A stretch of DNA of 22,812 nucleotides from contig VHZZ01007295.1 of NCBI GenBank assembly GCA_009801015.1, forward strand, positions 31,129-53,940. Reading direction: 5' to 3'. Origin of the DNA: Silene noctiflora. Taxonomy: Eukaryota > Streptophyta > Magnoliopsida > Caryophyllales > Caryophyllaceae. The position numbers and the translations under genes are program-made. This document shows positions 9,730 through 18,178 of this stretch, piece after piece. Position 1 is the first letter of the stretch. Each line of letters begins with the position of its first letter. The notes below the pieces were generated by a model. It did no database searches. It was not told the origin of the DNA and saw nothing but the letters and a program-made list of their open reading frames with translations.

Positions 9730-10020
9730 ATGAATCAATCCAACTCCCACCAACAAACCACTAGCTGTCCCCTACCCCCGCACGCCCTGACCACCCCGCC
9801 TACTCCTCTCTTGGACTATCCCCTTACCAGCCGCACCCACCAGACGACCAGTTCCAAACCACCCTATGCACCAGCCACACCAACCAGTCGACCGGACCAC
9901 TACATCTCTCTTCTCTCATTTCGCCTGGCTACCCCCACACCCATAGCACGACCCAGTACCAAGAAATGGCAGTCTGATCTTGATACTCGTAGACTTAAAG
10001 AAGTCAGATGCCTTCACATT
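9730..10020. other. C-rich low-complexity island
   Basis: It is rich in CCACC, CCCC and CAAC and poor in G. It opens a 97-codon + strand frame of mostly Pro/Thr/Ser/His, which I read as a composition effect, not a gene. It resembles the C-rich cores inside the inverted-repeat elements nearby, but I found no flanking TIR. Confidence 0.4.
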
Positions 10021-10023
10021 TGA

Positions 10024-10380
10024 CGACTTACAGCGTTCAGAGTAGTTCCCAATTGAGATAATTTTAACAAACAAGGAACAAAGGAATAAAGCATTTTCTT
10101 ACAAAATGCAATGTCATTTCCTATCACTAATCATGCCATATTTGCAAAACACCCGGACGACTACTTACTACTCTTAAACCATAACTAGAGTTTAAAAATA
10201 AATCTACATAAATAAATTAGAATTATTACTTGATCGCCATGTTAAATTGAGAATTAGCATTTATAATTGCGTAATTTGATGATTGATTTTGTGAGAAAGC
10301 GGATTAGAAAAAGTTTATTTATTTATTTTTTTGGGAAGAGTGTATGATTTGGAAAAGTGATGGTAAAAAATCTCGATTAT
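10024..10380. other. Intergenic, nothing recognised
   Basis: AT-rich sequence with no gene or repeat boundary that I can support, up to the left arm of the Mutator-like element. Confidence 0.45.
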
Positions 10381-10439
10381 GAAATATCGTCGACGTTTTA
10401 TAACGAATCGTCGACGATGTTCATAAAAAAGACGTTACA

Positions 10440-10690
10440 TACCCTACATTCTCTTTACCCCTCTCTATTACTCTCTCTTTCCTTTGTATGCAATAACCAC
10501 ATATCCCTCACCCCCTCCCCATTGTCACCGCAGCCACTGCCACCACGGGAGCATTGCACCGCCGCGCCACTTTACTCTCTTTCCCTCTTATCCTCTCTTC
10601 TATTTCCTCCTTATCACCACCACCACCACGCCGACAGCCGCCGCTTCAAGTCGTTGCCACCACCCTCCACCACCACCGTCCCCCAAGAAC
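10440..10690. other. C-rich core of the Mutator-like element
   Basis: CTCTCT, CCACCA and CCGCCG runs make proline/histidine-rich frames in two overlapping + strand readings. The matching right arm (about 12940-12980) is G/A-rich, so the two sides are inverted low-complexity cores rather than exons. Confidence 0.45.
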
Positions 10691-10884
10691 ATAATTTTCC
10701 TAAACTCCTTTATTTTGCTTTTGATTAATTAGGTTACGATTTTTTGTTATTTGATTTTAATTAGTTTGTGATTAATTGTTTTCCTAATTGTTTATTTTAA
10801 TTGATTTGTTGTGTTATTGCCTTGTTTTTGCTTCGTTGTTGGATTGAAACGTATTTGAAATGTTATTTTTCCTATCCTAGACCA

Positions 10885-11020
10885 ACGTTGATTTTCAACG
10901 TCAGCCCCCAATACCAATGTTGAAACTCAAAGTTCATACCCAACCAAACATTGAACATCAACATCAACCCATGCCAGACGTTGGTATTCAACGTCCCCCC
11001 TAAACGTTTGCCTTCAACGT
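10885..11020. repeat. Five tandem 17-bp dyads, ~30-bp period
   Basis: Units start at 10885, 10917, 10948, 10978 and 11004. Each has a 7-base arm, a 3-base loop and a 7-base arm: ACGTTGA-TTT-TCAACGT, ATGTTGA-AAC-TCAAAGT, ACATTGA-ACA-TCAACAT, ACGTTGG-TAT-TCAACGT and ACGTTTG-CCT-TCAACGT. The first is a perfect hairpin; the others have one or two mismatches. C-rich spacers of 9-15 bp separate them. It lies inside the split Mutator-like element. Confidence 0.7.
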
Positions 11021-12201
11021 CCAACCCCTGCACCAATCAACAATAAACAACAACATACGACAACAATGGCAACAGCAACGAGCAACAACAACAATGACAA
11101 TAACATAAAAATATAATTATGCAATGTTGATAGGTCGACGCCAACCCATCAAAGATAATTTCCCTAAGCGTGACACAAATAAATGTAGTACGTAGGGGTC
11201 GAATCCACAGAGAAACGGGAGTTTTACAAGTTGTTATGATTTTATCGGGATTGGTTTATTTTTTTTTCATTTGGGTGAGAAATGTAAGGTGAACAAAAAT
11301 AAGCAAGTAAATAAATTAAGCAATTGTAAATGAAATATGATTATCAAATATAAATAAAAGGTAGTCTAGGGATTTCGGGTCACACATGCATAATAAAATA
11401 CAACATATTAGATTAGTAAAGTAAATAAAGATAAATGCCTAAGCCTAGAGACACCCATCTTTCAATATTAGTGTCAAGCCTTAAATCGGGTCCTAACGAG
11501 CTTTTACTATGACTAGGTCAATCTACTACAACATGCTTAGCTTAATACAATCCGTGCCTCTCGACTTATAGATTGTATAACAAGTTTAATCCTAGAGTGT
11601 GATCAATAAACCAAGATTAACATTACAAAACAAGTAAGTAGAAGCAAATATGCAATATTAAAACATGTTAATCTAACATATTAATATAATTACTAATGCA
11701 TGGCTTCCCTCATTCCCTAGACAATAGAAGTCTACTCACTCATGCTAAAAGAAATGAAAACTAGATATATAATGAAATGCATAAACATAATGTAAAAACT
11801 ATATTAATAAATGCATAATAGAGATAAACTAAATGATGTAACGATAAACTAAAGTACTAATGATGGTAAAAATGTAGAAATGTAGAATGCATGTAACTTT
11901 GATTATTAAAATGGAAATGTGAAACTAATAACTAAATAACAAAATGGAACAAATAACTAAATAAACTAACTATGAAAACGATAATGAAATTACTAAAGAG
12001 AAATCAATTACCAAATGCAAATGACAAACTTGAACTTGAACTTGAATTAAACTTAGAACCAAAAGATTGTATGATTACAAAAGTAAACTAATGACTAAAG
12101 AAATACAAGAGAAAACTAGAGAGAATTGTATGAGAAAGTGTATGAAAATGTAAGTGTAAAAGTGATGAATAGAATGATTCTAAGGTCGGGGCTAGCCCTC
12201 C

Positions 12202-12210
12202 ATATATAGT
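12202..12210 (-). promoter_or_regulatory. TATA box of the solo LTR
   Basis: On the - strand ACTATATATG is followed by GAGGGCTAGCCCCGAC. It is the best TATA match in the LTR and fits its inferred - orientation. Initiation would be expected near 12170-12180 if the LTR is still active. Confidence 0.4.
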
Positions 12211-12269
12211 AATTTAGGATCTAAAACGTAAACAACCCAAAAGAATCCAAAGCTCATACATCCACCCAA

Positions 12270-12301
12270 CCCCGATCGGGGACAGGCCACCCCGATCGGG
12301 G
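12270..12301. promoter_or_regulatory. Paired 12-bp palindromes upstream of the LTR TATA box
   Basis: CCCCGATCGGGG occurs perfectly at 12270-12281 and 12290-12301, 20 bp apart start to start. In the - orientation the pair lies about 60-100 bp upstream of the TATA motif, where U3 enhancer repeats often sit. The binding factor is unknown. Confidence 0.45.
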
Positions 12302-13071
12302 TCGCACTAATCCGGGTTAATGGCCTTAAATGACCATAGTTAATGCCATGGGATCCAATGTTTAGCTTTGAAGTGCCTTTAATCACCCGGGTAATGTCTT
12401 GTTTGTGGAAAATTCTTGGAATCCTATGTTGTATTTCCACATCCAATCTTAGATTACTTATTGGGCTTCATTTAATCAATTGTTTACATTTTTCCTTGGA
12501 TAATTACTTGGGCCATTTCTTCATGTTGTAATCATTTTTCCATGACTTGAGCTTGCATGGCCATGCATAATCCAATCTAACTTCCACTTGGCTTCTTGTT
12601 CTCGATATTTGCTCTTTTTGTCGGGATTTAGCTAATAAAAGCTATATTTCCTACAAAACACGTAAAACGCATGCAAAACAACTAGAACATGATATTAGCT
12701 CAAATAAACACTAATAATTGTGCAAATAACATGTAAAACCGAGCTAAAATATGGGGTAAAATCGTATATAAAATAGACTTATCAAATGTCGATAGATTAC
12801 AATCCGAACGTAAAAAAAAAATTACAATTCGATAGATTATAACTTAGTTAATTTAAGATGATTGGTCATTCGCCATTGATTTCGATCTTCAAAATGTTGT
12901 ATTTTTTTTTTAATTTGCTAAATTAAATTGGTTGTGGGAGACGAGAAGAGAAAAGAGGGAGAGTAAAAGGGTATGCCGGTCTTCTTATTTAAAAAGTCAA
13001 CGATTCGTTATAAAACGTCGACAATAGATTTCAGTCCTCTAAAAAAATCCATAAAAAAATATTCCCTTCGT

Positions 13072-13267
13072 CTTGATCAATTGTTGTCCTTTGATTTTGG
13101 TACGAGATAAAAAAAAAGGAGGGAGCCAATTATTAGATGACGAGTGAGCCAAATTGGGTGTAAATGATCAAATTGCCTATCAAATACATTCTTAAAATAG
13201 AAAAGATAACAATTGACTTAGACACCCCAAAATGGAATAGGACAACAAATGATCAGGATAGAGGAAG
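13072..13267 (+). mobile_element. Stowaway-type MITE, copy 2
   Basis: TA flanks (13070-13071, 13268-13269). The left end TTCCCTTCGTCTTGATCAAT and right end GATCAGGATAGAGGAAG have mutated from CTCCCTC. The body shares ATTGTTGTCC, GCCAAATTG and GGAATAGGACAACAAAT with copy 3. It lies just outside the Mutator-like element. Confidence 0.8.
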
Positions 13268-13299
13268 TAATAATTTTTCATGAAAGAGCAACTAGACAT

Positions 13300-13660
13300 G
13301 GCAAACGGGTTAATCAGGACGGGTTCGGGTCGGACAAAATTCAGGTCGGGTCAATTCGGGTTTCTCATCGTTTTCGGGTTAAATCAGGTCGGGCCGGGTC
13401 ATTTCGGATTTCGGGTCTGTTTCGATATATTGGTCGGGTTGTTTTCGAGTCAAGTGGGCCGGGTTATTTCGGATCAATGAATAAGAGAGAAAAAGTCATT
13501 TCAACTCTTCTCGGTTCAATTAGAGTCATGTTTTGTCGAGTTATTTTCGGGTTGGCTGGCTTCGGATCAGACCATTTTTGGGTCGGTTCATTTACAGGTC
13601 ATGAAAGTTCGGGTCACATTCAAGCCTGGTCGGATCAGTTCGGATGATGTAATTCGGATT
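13300..13660 (+). repeat. Degenerate CGGGT-type low-complexity array
   Basis: Short words TCGGGT, CGGGTC, TTCGG and GGTCGG recur irregularly over about 350 bp, so the + strand frames read as Gly/Ser/Arg-rich nonsense (13249-13647). It is a degenerate simple repeat, not a gene. I cannot name its transposon family. Confidence 0.6.
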
Positions 13661-14246
13661 AACTTCGAGTCTCGGAGTCAGCCTTTATGAATCGGGAATC
13701 CGGTTGGGTTGCTTTTCCAGTTCTAAGAGCAACTAGGTATTTAAGCAGTTGTCCCAATTTAATGGTTGTCCTTGGTAAAAGACTAAAGAGGGCATCTATC
13801 ATAATCACACAAACAAAACAGGAGATCCAATCCAAAGGGCAATTTGGAAGGACTAGAATACAACAAGATAAGGGAGCAGGTCCCACAGTTGGGCTTAGCA
13901 TTAAAAATAAATGCTAAAAAGGTCCAATACACTAGGACCCACATTCGAGAAAAAAAGCATCCTTGACAGTTCATCTTGTCTTTCTTCCTTTTGCTTTTTG
14001 GTACACGTTTCAGCCTTACGCGTGCGTTTACCCTCTTTTGTTTCTTCATCCATTCAATTTTTATTCTATATTATTTGAACCATTTTATTTTTAAAACTGA
14101 TATATTCATTATAAAAGAGATTAATTAATTTTTGTAACAGTTTAAAGCGACGCCTCGACGGAGTACTCTACTCTGTTAAGTTTGACTTTTAATCAAGTAT
14201 TGATGTGGCTTTATAGAATGACTGGGATTCACACTATCTTTGGGTT
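13661..14246. other. Unassigned intergenic sequence
   Basis: It contains TTAGCATTAAAAATAAATGC-type short inverted sequence near 13890-13915 and otherwise no recognisable gene. Overlapping frames on both strands between 13659 and 14049 show no domain. Confidence 0.4.
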
Positions 14247-14440
14247 CAAAGCGTCTCCCTTGTGACGGGTCGGTCCTTGTGACGGGTAATGCCACTCACA
14301 AAAAACGAATAGGGGGACAAGGTGGGGGCACCCCCACTTGCTTTCCTCCCTCCTCTCATGGGCATTTTGTCTCACAAAATGGTACCCATCTTCATTTGTG
14401 ACGGATATCTTCCGTCACAAATGAGAATTGCTGCTTTGTG
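14247..14440. mobile_element. GTGACGG foldback MITE, copy 1
   Basis: The left end CAAAGCGTCTCCCTTGTGAC and the right end reversed, CACAAAGCAGCAATTCTCAT, then TTGTGACGG, form imperfect inverted repeats. CTTGTGACGGGT is repeated just inside the left end. It is related to the copies at 14944 and 15463. No target duplication was identified. Confidence 0.55.
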
Positions 14441-14556
14441 TTAGATACTTAGATTAAAGAGTGTGGGATCAAAGATGAATGAAGCTGCATTTTCCAATTG
14501 TTGTTTGATAGAAAATTTTAATTTCATTTGCGGTTTTAAATGATGAATGAAGTGTT

Positions 14557-14604
14557 GTTGGCGTTGGCGTTGGCGTTGGCGTTGGCGTTGGCGTTGGCGT
14601 TCGC
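14557..14604 (+). repeat. (GTTGGC)n microsatellite
   Basis: Seven perfect GTTGGC hexamers (14557-14598), then GTTCGC. The - strand reading gives a Thr-Pro run, which explains the apparent frame there. Confidence 0.9.
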
Positions 14605-14943
14605 ATTGTTGTTATTGTTGTTGATGTTGCTGCTGCGGTTTTAAATCTCTTATCTTTACAAACATGTTGGCTATTTCTCAAATCATACAAAAAGCAATAA
14701 CAAGAATCAACGAGACAAATTATTAGTTTGGGACTTTGGGTATATACCAATATACCACTATACCTTGTAGTCTAGGTTGTCAAAGTTAAGGACGATCCCA
14801 TTATCATTTACTTGAATGGTTATATTATCCTTGCAAACACGATTCCATTATTATTTACTATCAATAACGATGTTAGAAAAAACTATTCTTTTGGATTAAA
14901 CAATCGTAGATGAATATTAACAAAAGATAATATCCTAAGCGAG
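14605..14943. other. Unassigned AT-rich sequence
   Basis: It shows an imperfect internal repetition (CCATTATCATTTACT near 14798 and CCATTATTATTTACT near 14845). No gene was recognised. Confidence 0.4.
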
Positions 14944-15092
14944 TGGGTCGAATACTATTCATATGGGTAAATAAGATAAACCATATTGCTATTTTCTAGA
15001 CACTCTGTTTTTGTCTTATCTACCTTATATGAGTAGCACTTGACCCATCGTAAGTTTACGACAAATATATCCGTCACAAATGAGAATTTGTG
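14944..15092. mobile_element. GTGACGG foldback MITE, copy 2
   Basis: GTGGGTCGAATACTATTCAT followed by ATGGGTAAATAAGATAAA is inverted as the reverse complement of 15008-15046 (TGGGTCAAGTGCTACTCATA, then TAAGGTAGATAAGAC). The right end CCGTCACAAATGAGAATTTG followed by TG matches the family terminus CACAAATTCTC reversed. The left terminus is unclear. Confidence 0.45.
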
Positions 15093-15462
15093 TGTCTAGA
15101 ATCTTTCCATCCAAACAAGCCTTAGAGCAATTAAAGAGCTATAAAATATAGTAAGACCTAGCTAGAGCCCTAATACCCCATTTTGGTTACTACTTCCACA
15201 TCATCGGCAATCATTAGACTTTATCCTTTATCCACGGCACGAAGGCTATGAAAGGCCAAACATTAGGAAAAGAAACACCAAGAAAATGACGGAAAGATAA
15301 CACAATCATCCTTTAAATTTCCATAATAGATGCATGCACCTACTACTCTACTACAATTCACGTGGACAATTGTTCTAGCTTTTTTTTCCTCTCATTCGTG
15401 TGGTCGGATTTGCATGAAATTACTTCACAAGTTATAATTATTCAACGGCATATATATGTTAA

Positions 15463-15683
15463 CACAAATTCTCGTTGAAGACGGGCACTATCCGTCACAA
15501 GATAAAGACGGATAGTATCCCTCTTATAATATACAAGTGACATTATCTATAGGGTGCTCAATTCCCCCCCCCCCCCCCCCCCCCCCCCCCTTGCCCTCCC
15601 AGACCACTTGCCTTATTGTGAGAGCGGTACTATCCGTCTTCAGCTTGTGACGGATAGTGTCCATCACAAGCAAAACGCTTTGC
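15463..15683. mobile_element. GTGACGG foldback MITE, copy 3, with 8-bp target duplication
   Basis: TATGTTAA flanks it at 15455-15462 and 15684-15691. The arms CACTATCCGTCACAAG (left) and CTTGTGACGGATAGTG (right) are exact inverses. AAGACGGATAGTA on the left pairs with TACTATCCGTCTT on the right. The whole element folds on itself around a run of 27 C. The 8-bp duplication suggests hAT-like mobilisation (inference). Confidence 0.7.
15564..15590 (+). repeat. Homopolymer of 27 C
   Basis: An uninterrupted C run at the turn of the foldback MITE. It is unusual for plant DNA and prone to sequencing length error, so the true length is uncertain. Confidence 0.85.
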
Positions 15684-15711
15684 TATGTTAATCTATACTC
15701 CTTATTAATTA

Positions 15712-15917
15712 CTCTCTCCATCCCGGTTAATTATTGTCCATTGATTTTGACACAAAGACCAAAGAAAGAGAAGGAGGTCAATTATTAAATGACAAGTAGA
15801 CCAAATTGAGTAAATGATCAATTTGGTCATCAAATGTATTTCTAAAATAGAAAGGGCAATAATTGAGTCAGCCATCTCAAAATGGAATAGGACAACAAAT
15901 AACCCGGAGAGAGGGAG
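15712..15917 (+). mobile_element. Stowaway-type MITE, copy 3
   Basis: The left TIR CTCTCTCCATCCCGGTTA and the right end reversed, CTCCCTCTCTCCGGGTTA, are bounded by TA at 15710-15711 and 15918-15919. The body is clearly the same family as copies 1 and 2. It lies 20 bp from the foldback MITE. Confidence 0.85.
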
Positions 15918-16205
15918 TACAAAGCTATTATAAAAGAGCGCAAGACAAGAATTTGCGTAATTTTGTATATTCCAACTTTACCTCTTTCCTCGCCCAAACC
16001 CCAAATCCCCAACTTAGGGCTTGTTCTTTTGGACTTAATGTCACTCTCTTTAAGTTCAGTTCAAATTTTTTAAATTCAGTAAAAAAAATTTCCACCAAAA
16101 TTAAGTTCAGTTCATTTTAGATCCTATCAAAGACAAAGACAAAGCTAAAATGAAAAATGTGGTGGGGCCAAAAAATTAAAATAATGTTGGAAAATAAAAT
16201 CTTTA

Positions 16206-17247
16206 TCATTTTGGGTTGGAAGGAAAACAATTTGTTAAATTAGGGTCTATGTAGGATTGGGATACCCAAACCAAATTTAATCACCCACATTATCTCTAAT
16301 TACCCTTTTCACATCCCTTTCTCTCACCTCACCCATCAAATTTCCTGTTCATTCTAACTTCATCGGTTCACCCTTGCACCACATGCCACCCCTAGCGCCA
16401 CCCTCCTCATCGGACCAACACCACTCCTAAAATCCCAGAAAACCTCAATTTGACAATTTAAAAATGTAAAAACCTAATTATTCTCTAAATCAAAATAACA
16501 GAAAACAAAATTGCCGAGACGAGGTTGGTGCAGGTGAGGCAGTGGAGAGTACGACGAGGTAGAGAGAGAGAGAGAGAGAGAAAGGTTGCGGTGGTGGAGA
16601 TGCCGACACAGGGGAGGTGTCGTGCGTCGGAGCAGTGGCGGTTGTTGGCTCGTGTGGCGGTGGTTGATGCGGCTGCGAATAGAGGGCGAATAATGTTCGT
16701 GTTTGATACATCCTTGTGGTCGAACAAGCTGATGCGTGGTTGGTGTTGGGCGACGTGAATTGGCGAGGCGGTTTTGAGTTGTTCGGACTTTGGCGAAGCT
16801 GGTGAAGTGGGGTGGTGATGACGAGTGGTAAGGATGATGGAGTTGAAGACGAAGGACCGCGAGGAGCCTGGTTCAGCACCGTGATTGAGCTTGACGGTTG
16901 ATTAAATTGGTGGCGGAGCATAGTGAAGATGGTGGTCGAGCTGGTGGTGTTAGGTGATCATACGGTCTGTTGTGTGGTGATGGTGCGAGGTTATTGTGGC
17001 CTCGTCTATTTTGGTGAGGGTGCTGTTGATGAAGTATGTTTAATGGTGAAGTTTTGAGTAGTCGACATGGGTGGTCATGGGGGTGACACTTGGCAGTCAG
17101 TAATAATGATTAGTTGTTAGGGGGAAGAGTGATTTTCAGGGCTAATTAAGTGGGTTAACTATCAAATTGGGTCAAGCCTAGGTTTGAGATTTCCCAATCC
17201 TAGGTGGACACCACTTTGATAAATATTTTTCATTCCCACCCAAAATA
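16206..17247. mobile_element. Second Mutator-like inverted-repeat element (~1 kb)
   Basis: Left arm 16206-16303 and the reversed right arm 17137-17247 share, in order, CATTTTGGGT / TATTTTGGGT, GGAAGGAAAA / GGAATGAAAA, TAGGATTGGGA (exact) and TCTAATTACCCT / CTTAATTAGCCCT. The left half of the core is C-rich and the right half G-rich. The - strand frame of 143 codons (16490-16921) is Pro/Ser/Thr low complexity with no domain, so I do not call it a gene. Confidence 0.5.
16561..16581 (+). repeat. (AG)n microsatellite
   Basis: Ten AG units within the G-rich half of the second Mutator-like element. Confidence 0.9.
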
Positions 17248-17426
17248 ACAATTTCTTTAATTTTAAGCATTATTTTGAAAAATGCTTCATACAATCTCTG
17301 GCAAATAAAACCAGAAACTTACCAAGTAAGATACGGGTTTGTCATGCCTATTTGATAATGCATAATGTAATTATCAAGAATCTTCCAGGGCCCTGACACA
17401 GGACCTAGAAGTAATTCCGCCTCTGA

Positions 17427-17560
17427 ATCCTATAAGTTTAGAAAAGTTCAAATCCTATAAGTTCAGTTCAGATCCTATAAGTTCAGTTTAGAAAAGGTTA
17501 GCGAAATTAAGTTCAGTTCATTTCATATCCTATAAGTTCGGTTAAGAAAAGTTCAGAAAC
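17427..17560 (+). repeat. Tandem ATCCTATAAGTT / GTTCAG repeats
   Basis: ATCCTATAAGTT recurs at about 17427, 17452, 17472 and 17526, interleaved with GTTCAGTT and GAAAAGTTCAG. The spacing is irregular (25, 20 and 54 bp). Confidence 0.65.
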
Positions 17561-17587
17561 TTACATTTTTTTTTGATTAAATGTAAG

Positions 17588-17610
17588 TATATATATATAT
17601 ATATATATAT
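17588..17610 (+). repeat. (TA)n microsatellite
   Basis: About eleven TA units. The adjacent + strand frame of Tyr/Ile residues is an artefact of this repeat. Confidence 0.9.
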
Positions 17611-17789
17611 CAAAAAGTGTGTTAACCATACAAGGATATCAAGTCGATACGTCAAAAACACTAAAAGCAGGCTCGATCCTATACTAAACCCGACCCGACT
17701 CGTTAGACGAATCAGCCACCCAACAACAAAAGGAGAAGGAACCGAATCCCATCAACAAATTGGGATAAAAATCAGATAAGTAACCCTAA

Positions 17790-18023
17790 CCTATCATCTC
17801 CCCTCAAAATGCACCTCCAGATTCTCAATCACCATCCCGTATTCCTATCACCTTCCTCAAACTCGCGCTTTTCCTGATTCTCCTAGCATCCCCCATCTCT
17901 AATTATTCTCTGAAGCAAACGTTTGTCACTGTTGTCCATCACTTGATTACTAACTCCTATGAATTTGATCATCGGTTATTTAATCAAGATGTTGGGTCTT
18001 GGATGCATGTGTGTCATTTTTAA
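17790..18023 (+). other. Unassigned open stretch, possible gene fragment
   Basis: A 77-codon frame lies between stops. It reads SPSRIPITFLKLALFLILLA in its first half, a hydrophobic segment like a signal peptide or membrane anchor, then SLKQTFVTVVHHLITNSYEF and DHRLFNQDVGSWMH. Its composition is more protein-like than neighbouring frames, but it has no early ATG and no recognised family, and its last codons run into the LINE repeat at 18009. It could be an exon fragment captured or stranded next to the LINE. Chance cannot be excluded. Confidence 0.25.
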
Positions 18024-18178
18024 TCCCTAGCCCTCCCTCATTTAGATTCTGTAAATAAGTATGATTTACCCATCTGACCCACAAATGGTCAGATTTAGAT
18101 GCAATCCACCAGACGAGTTTACCTACTGCTGCTTTATTCCACAGTGTGTCATTTTTAATCCCTAGCCCTCCCTCATTT
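18009..18178. repeat. 35-bp exact direct repeat at the LINE 3' break
   Basis: Positions 18009-18043 and 18144-18178 are identical over 35 bp (start GTGTGTCATTTTTAATCC), offset by 135 bp. Both copies encode the same LINE residues (NEGGLGIKNDT) on the - strand. The copy at 18009 ends at foreign sequence. Confidence 0.85.

Larger units (their letters stand above)
11128..12784 (-). mobile_element. Solo LTR of a Ty3/gypsy-style retrotransposon
   Basis: The ends are TGATAGGTC (11128) and GACTTATCA (12784), so TG...CA with 5-bp inverted termini (TGATA/TATCA). AATGT is duplicated at 11123-11127 and 12785-12789. No primer-binding site, polypurine tract or gag/pol lies next to it, and a single 1657-bp unit is present, so it is a solo LTR. 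Read on the - strand, the last part has CTCTGTGGATTCGACCCCTA, which I associate with the U5 ends of Athila-like gypsy LTRs (memory, not proof), and a TATA motif lies mid-way, so the element's sense is -. No frame inside looks coding. Confidence 0.8.
10381..13036. mobile_element. Mutator-like inverted-repeat element, split by a solo LTR
   Basis: Positions 10389-10415 (GTCGACGTTTTATAACGAAT, then CGTCGAC) and the reverse complement of 12996-13022 agree at 26 of 27 bases. Weaker similarity continues inward: TACCCT plus CTCTCT-rich on the left, TACCCTTTTACTCTCCCTC on the right when reversed. The arms carry CGTCGACG palindromes at 10388-10395 and 10409-10416. Removing the 1657-bp LTR leaves an element of about 1 kb without a transposase. 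An A-rich AAAAAATC just outside both ends may be the target duplication, but it is low complexity. Mutator-like is inferred from arm length and layout. Confidence 0.6.
16016..17565. mobile_element. Repeat complex with AAGTTCAGTTCA motifs, interrupted by a second element
   Basis: GGGCTTGTTCTTTTGGACTT near 16018 looks like a transposon terminus. AAATTAAGTTCAGTTCATTT occurs near 16098 and again, in direct orientation, near 17503, each followed by ATCCTAT. The two flanks share this repeat while the middle (16206-17247) is a separate inverted-repeat element, so I infer one insertion inside another. The matching right terminus is not visible. Confidence 0.4.

Noticed and set aside
10357..10732. Two overlapping + strand frames of 82 and 123 codons
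   Set aside because: Both are Pro/Ser/His strings made by the CTCT/CCACCA low-complexity core of a Mutator-like element.
11197..11206. GGTCGAATCC, similar to a tRNA B box
   Set aside because: It lies in the end region of the solo LTR, with no A box or cloverleaf around it, and the same words occur on the sense strand of gypsy LTR ends.
12192..12446. 84-codon - strand frame
   Set aside because: It sits inside the solo LTR across the palindromes and TATA box and has no recognisable domain.
13249..13647. 132-codon + strand frame
   Set aside because: It is produced by the CGGGT-type degenerate repeat; the Gly/Ser/Arg/Phe composition follows the repeat words.
16490..16921. 143-codon - strand frame, the longest non-LINE frame in the window
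   Set aside because: Pro/Ser/Thr low complexity including an (AG)n microsatellite, between transposon arms; no domain.
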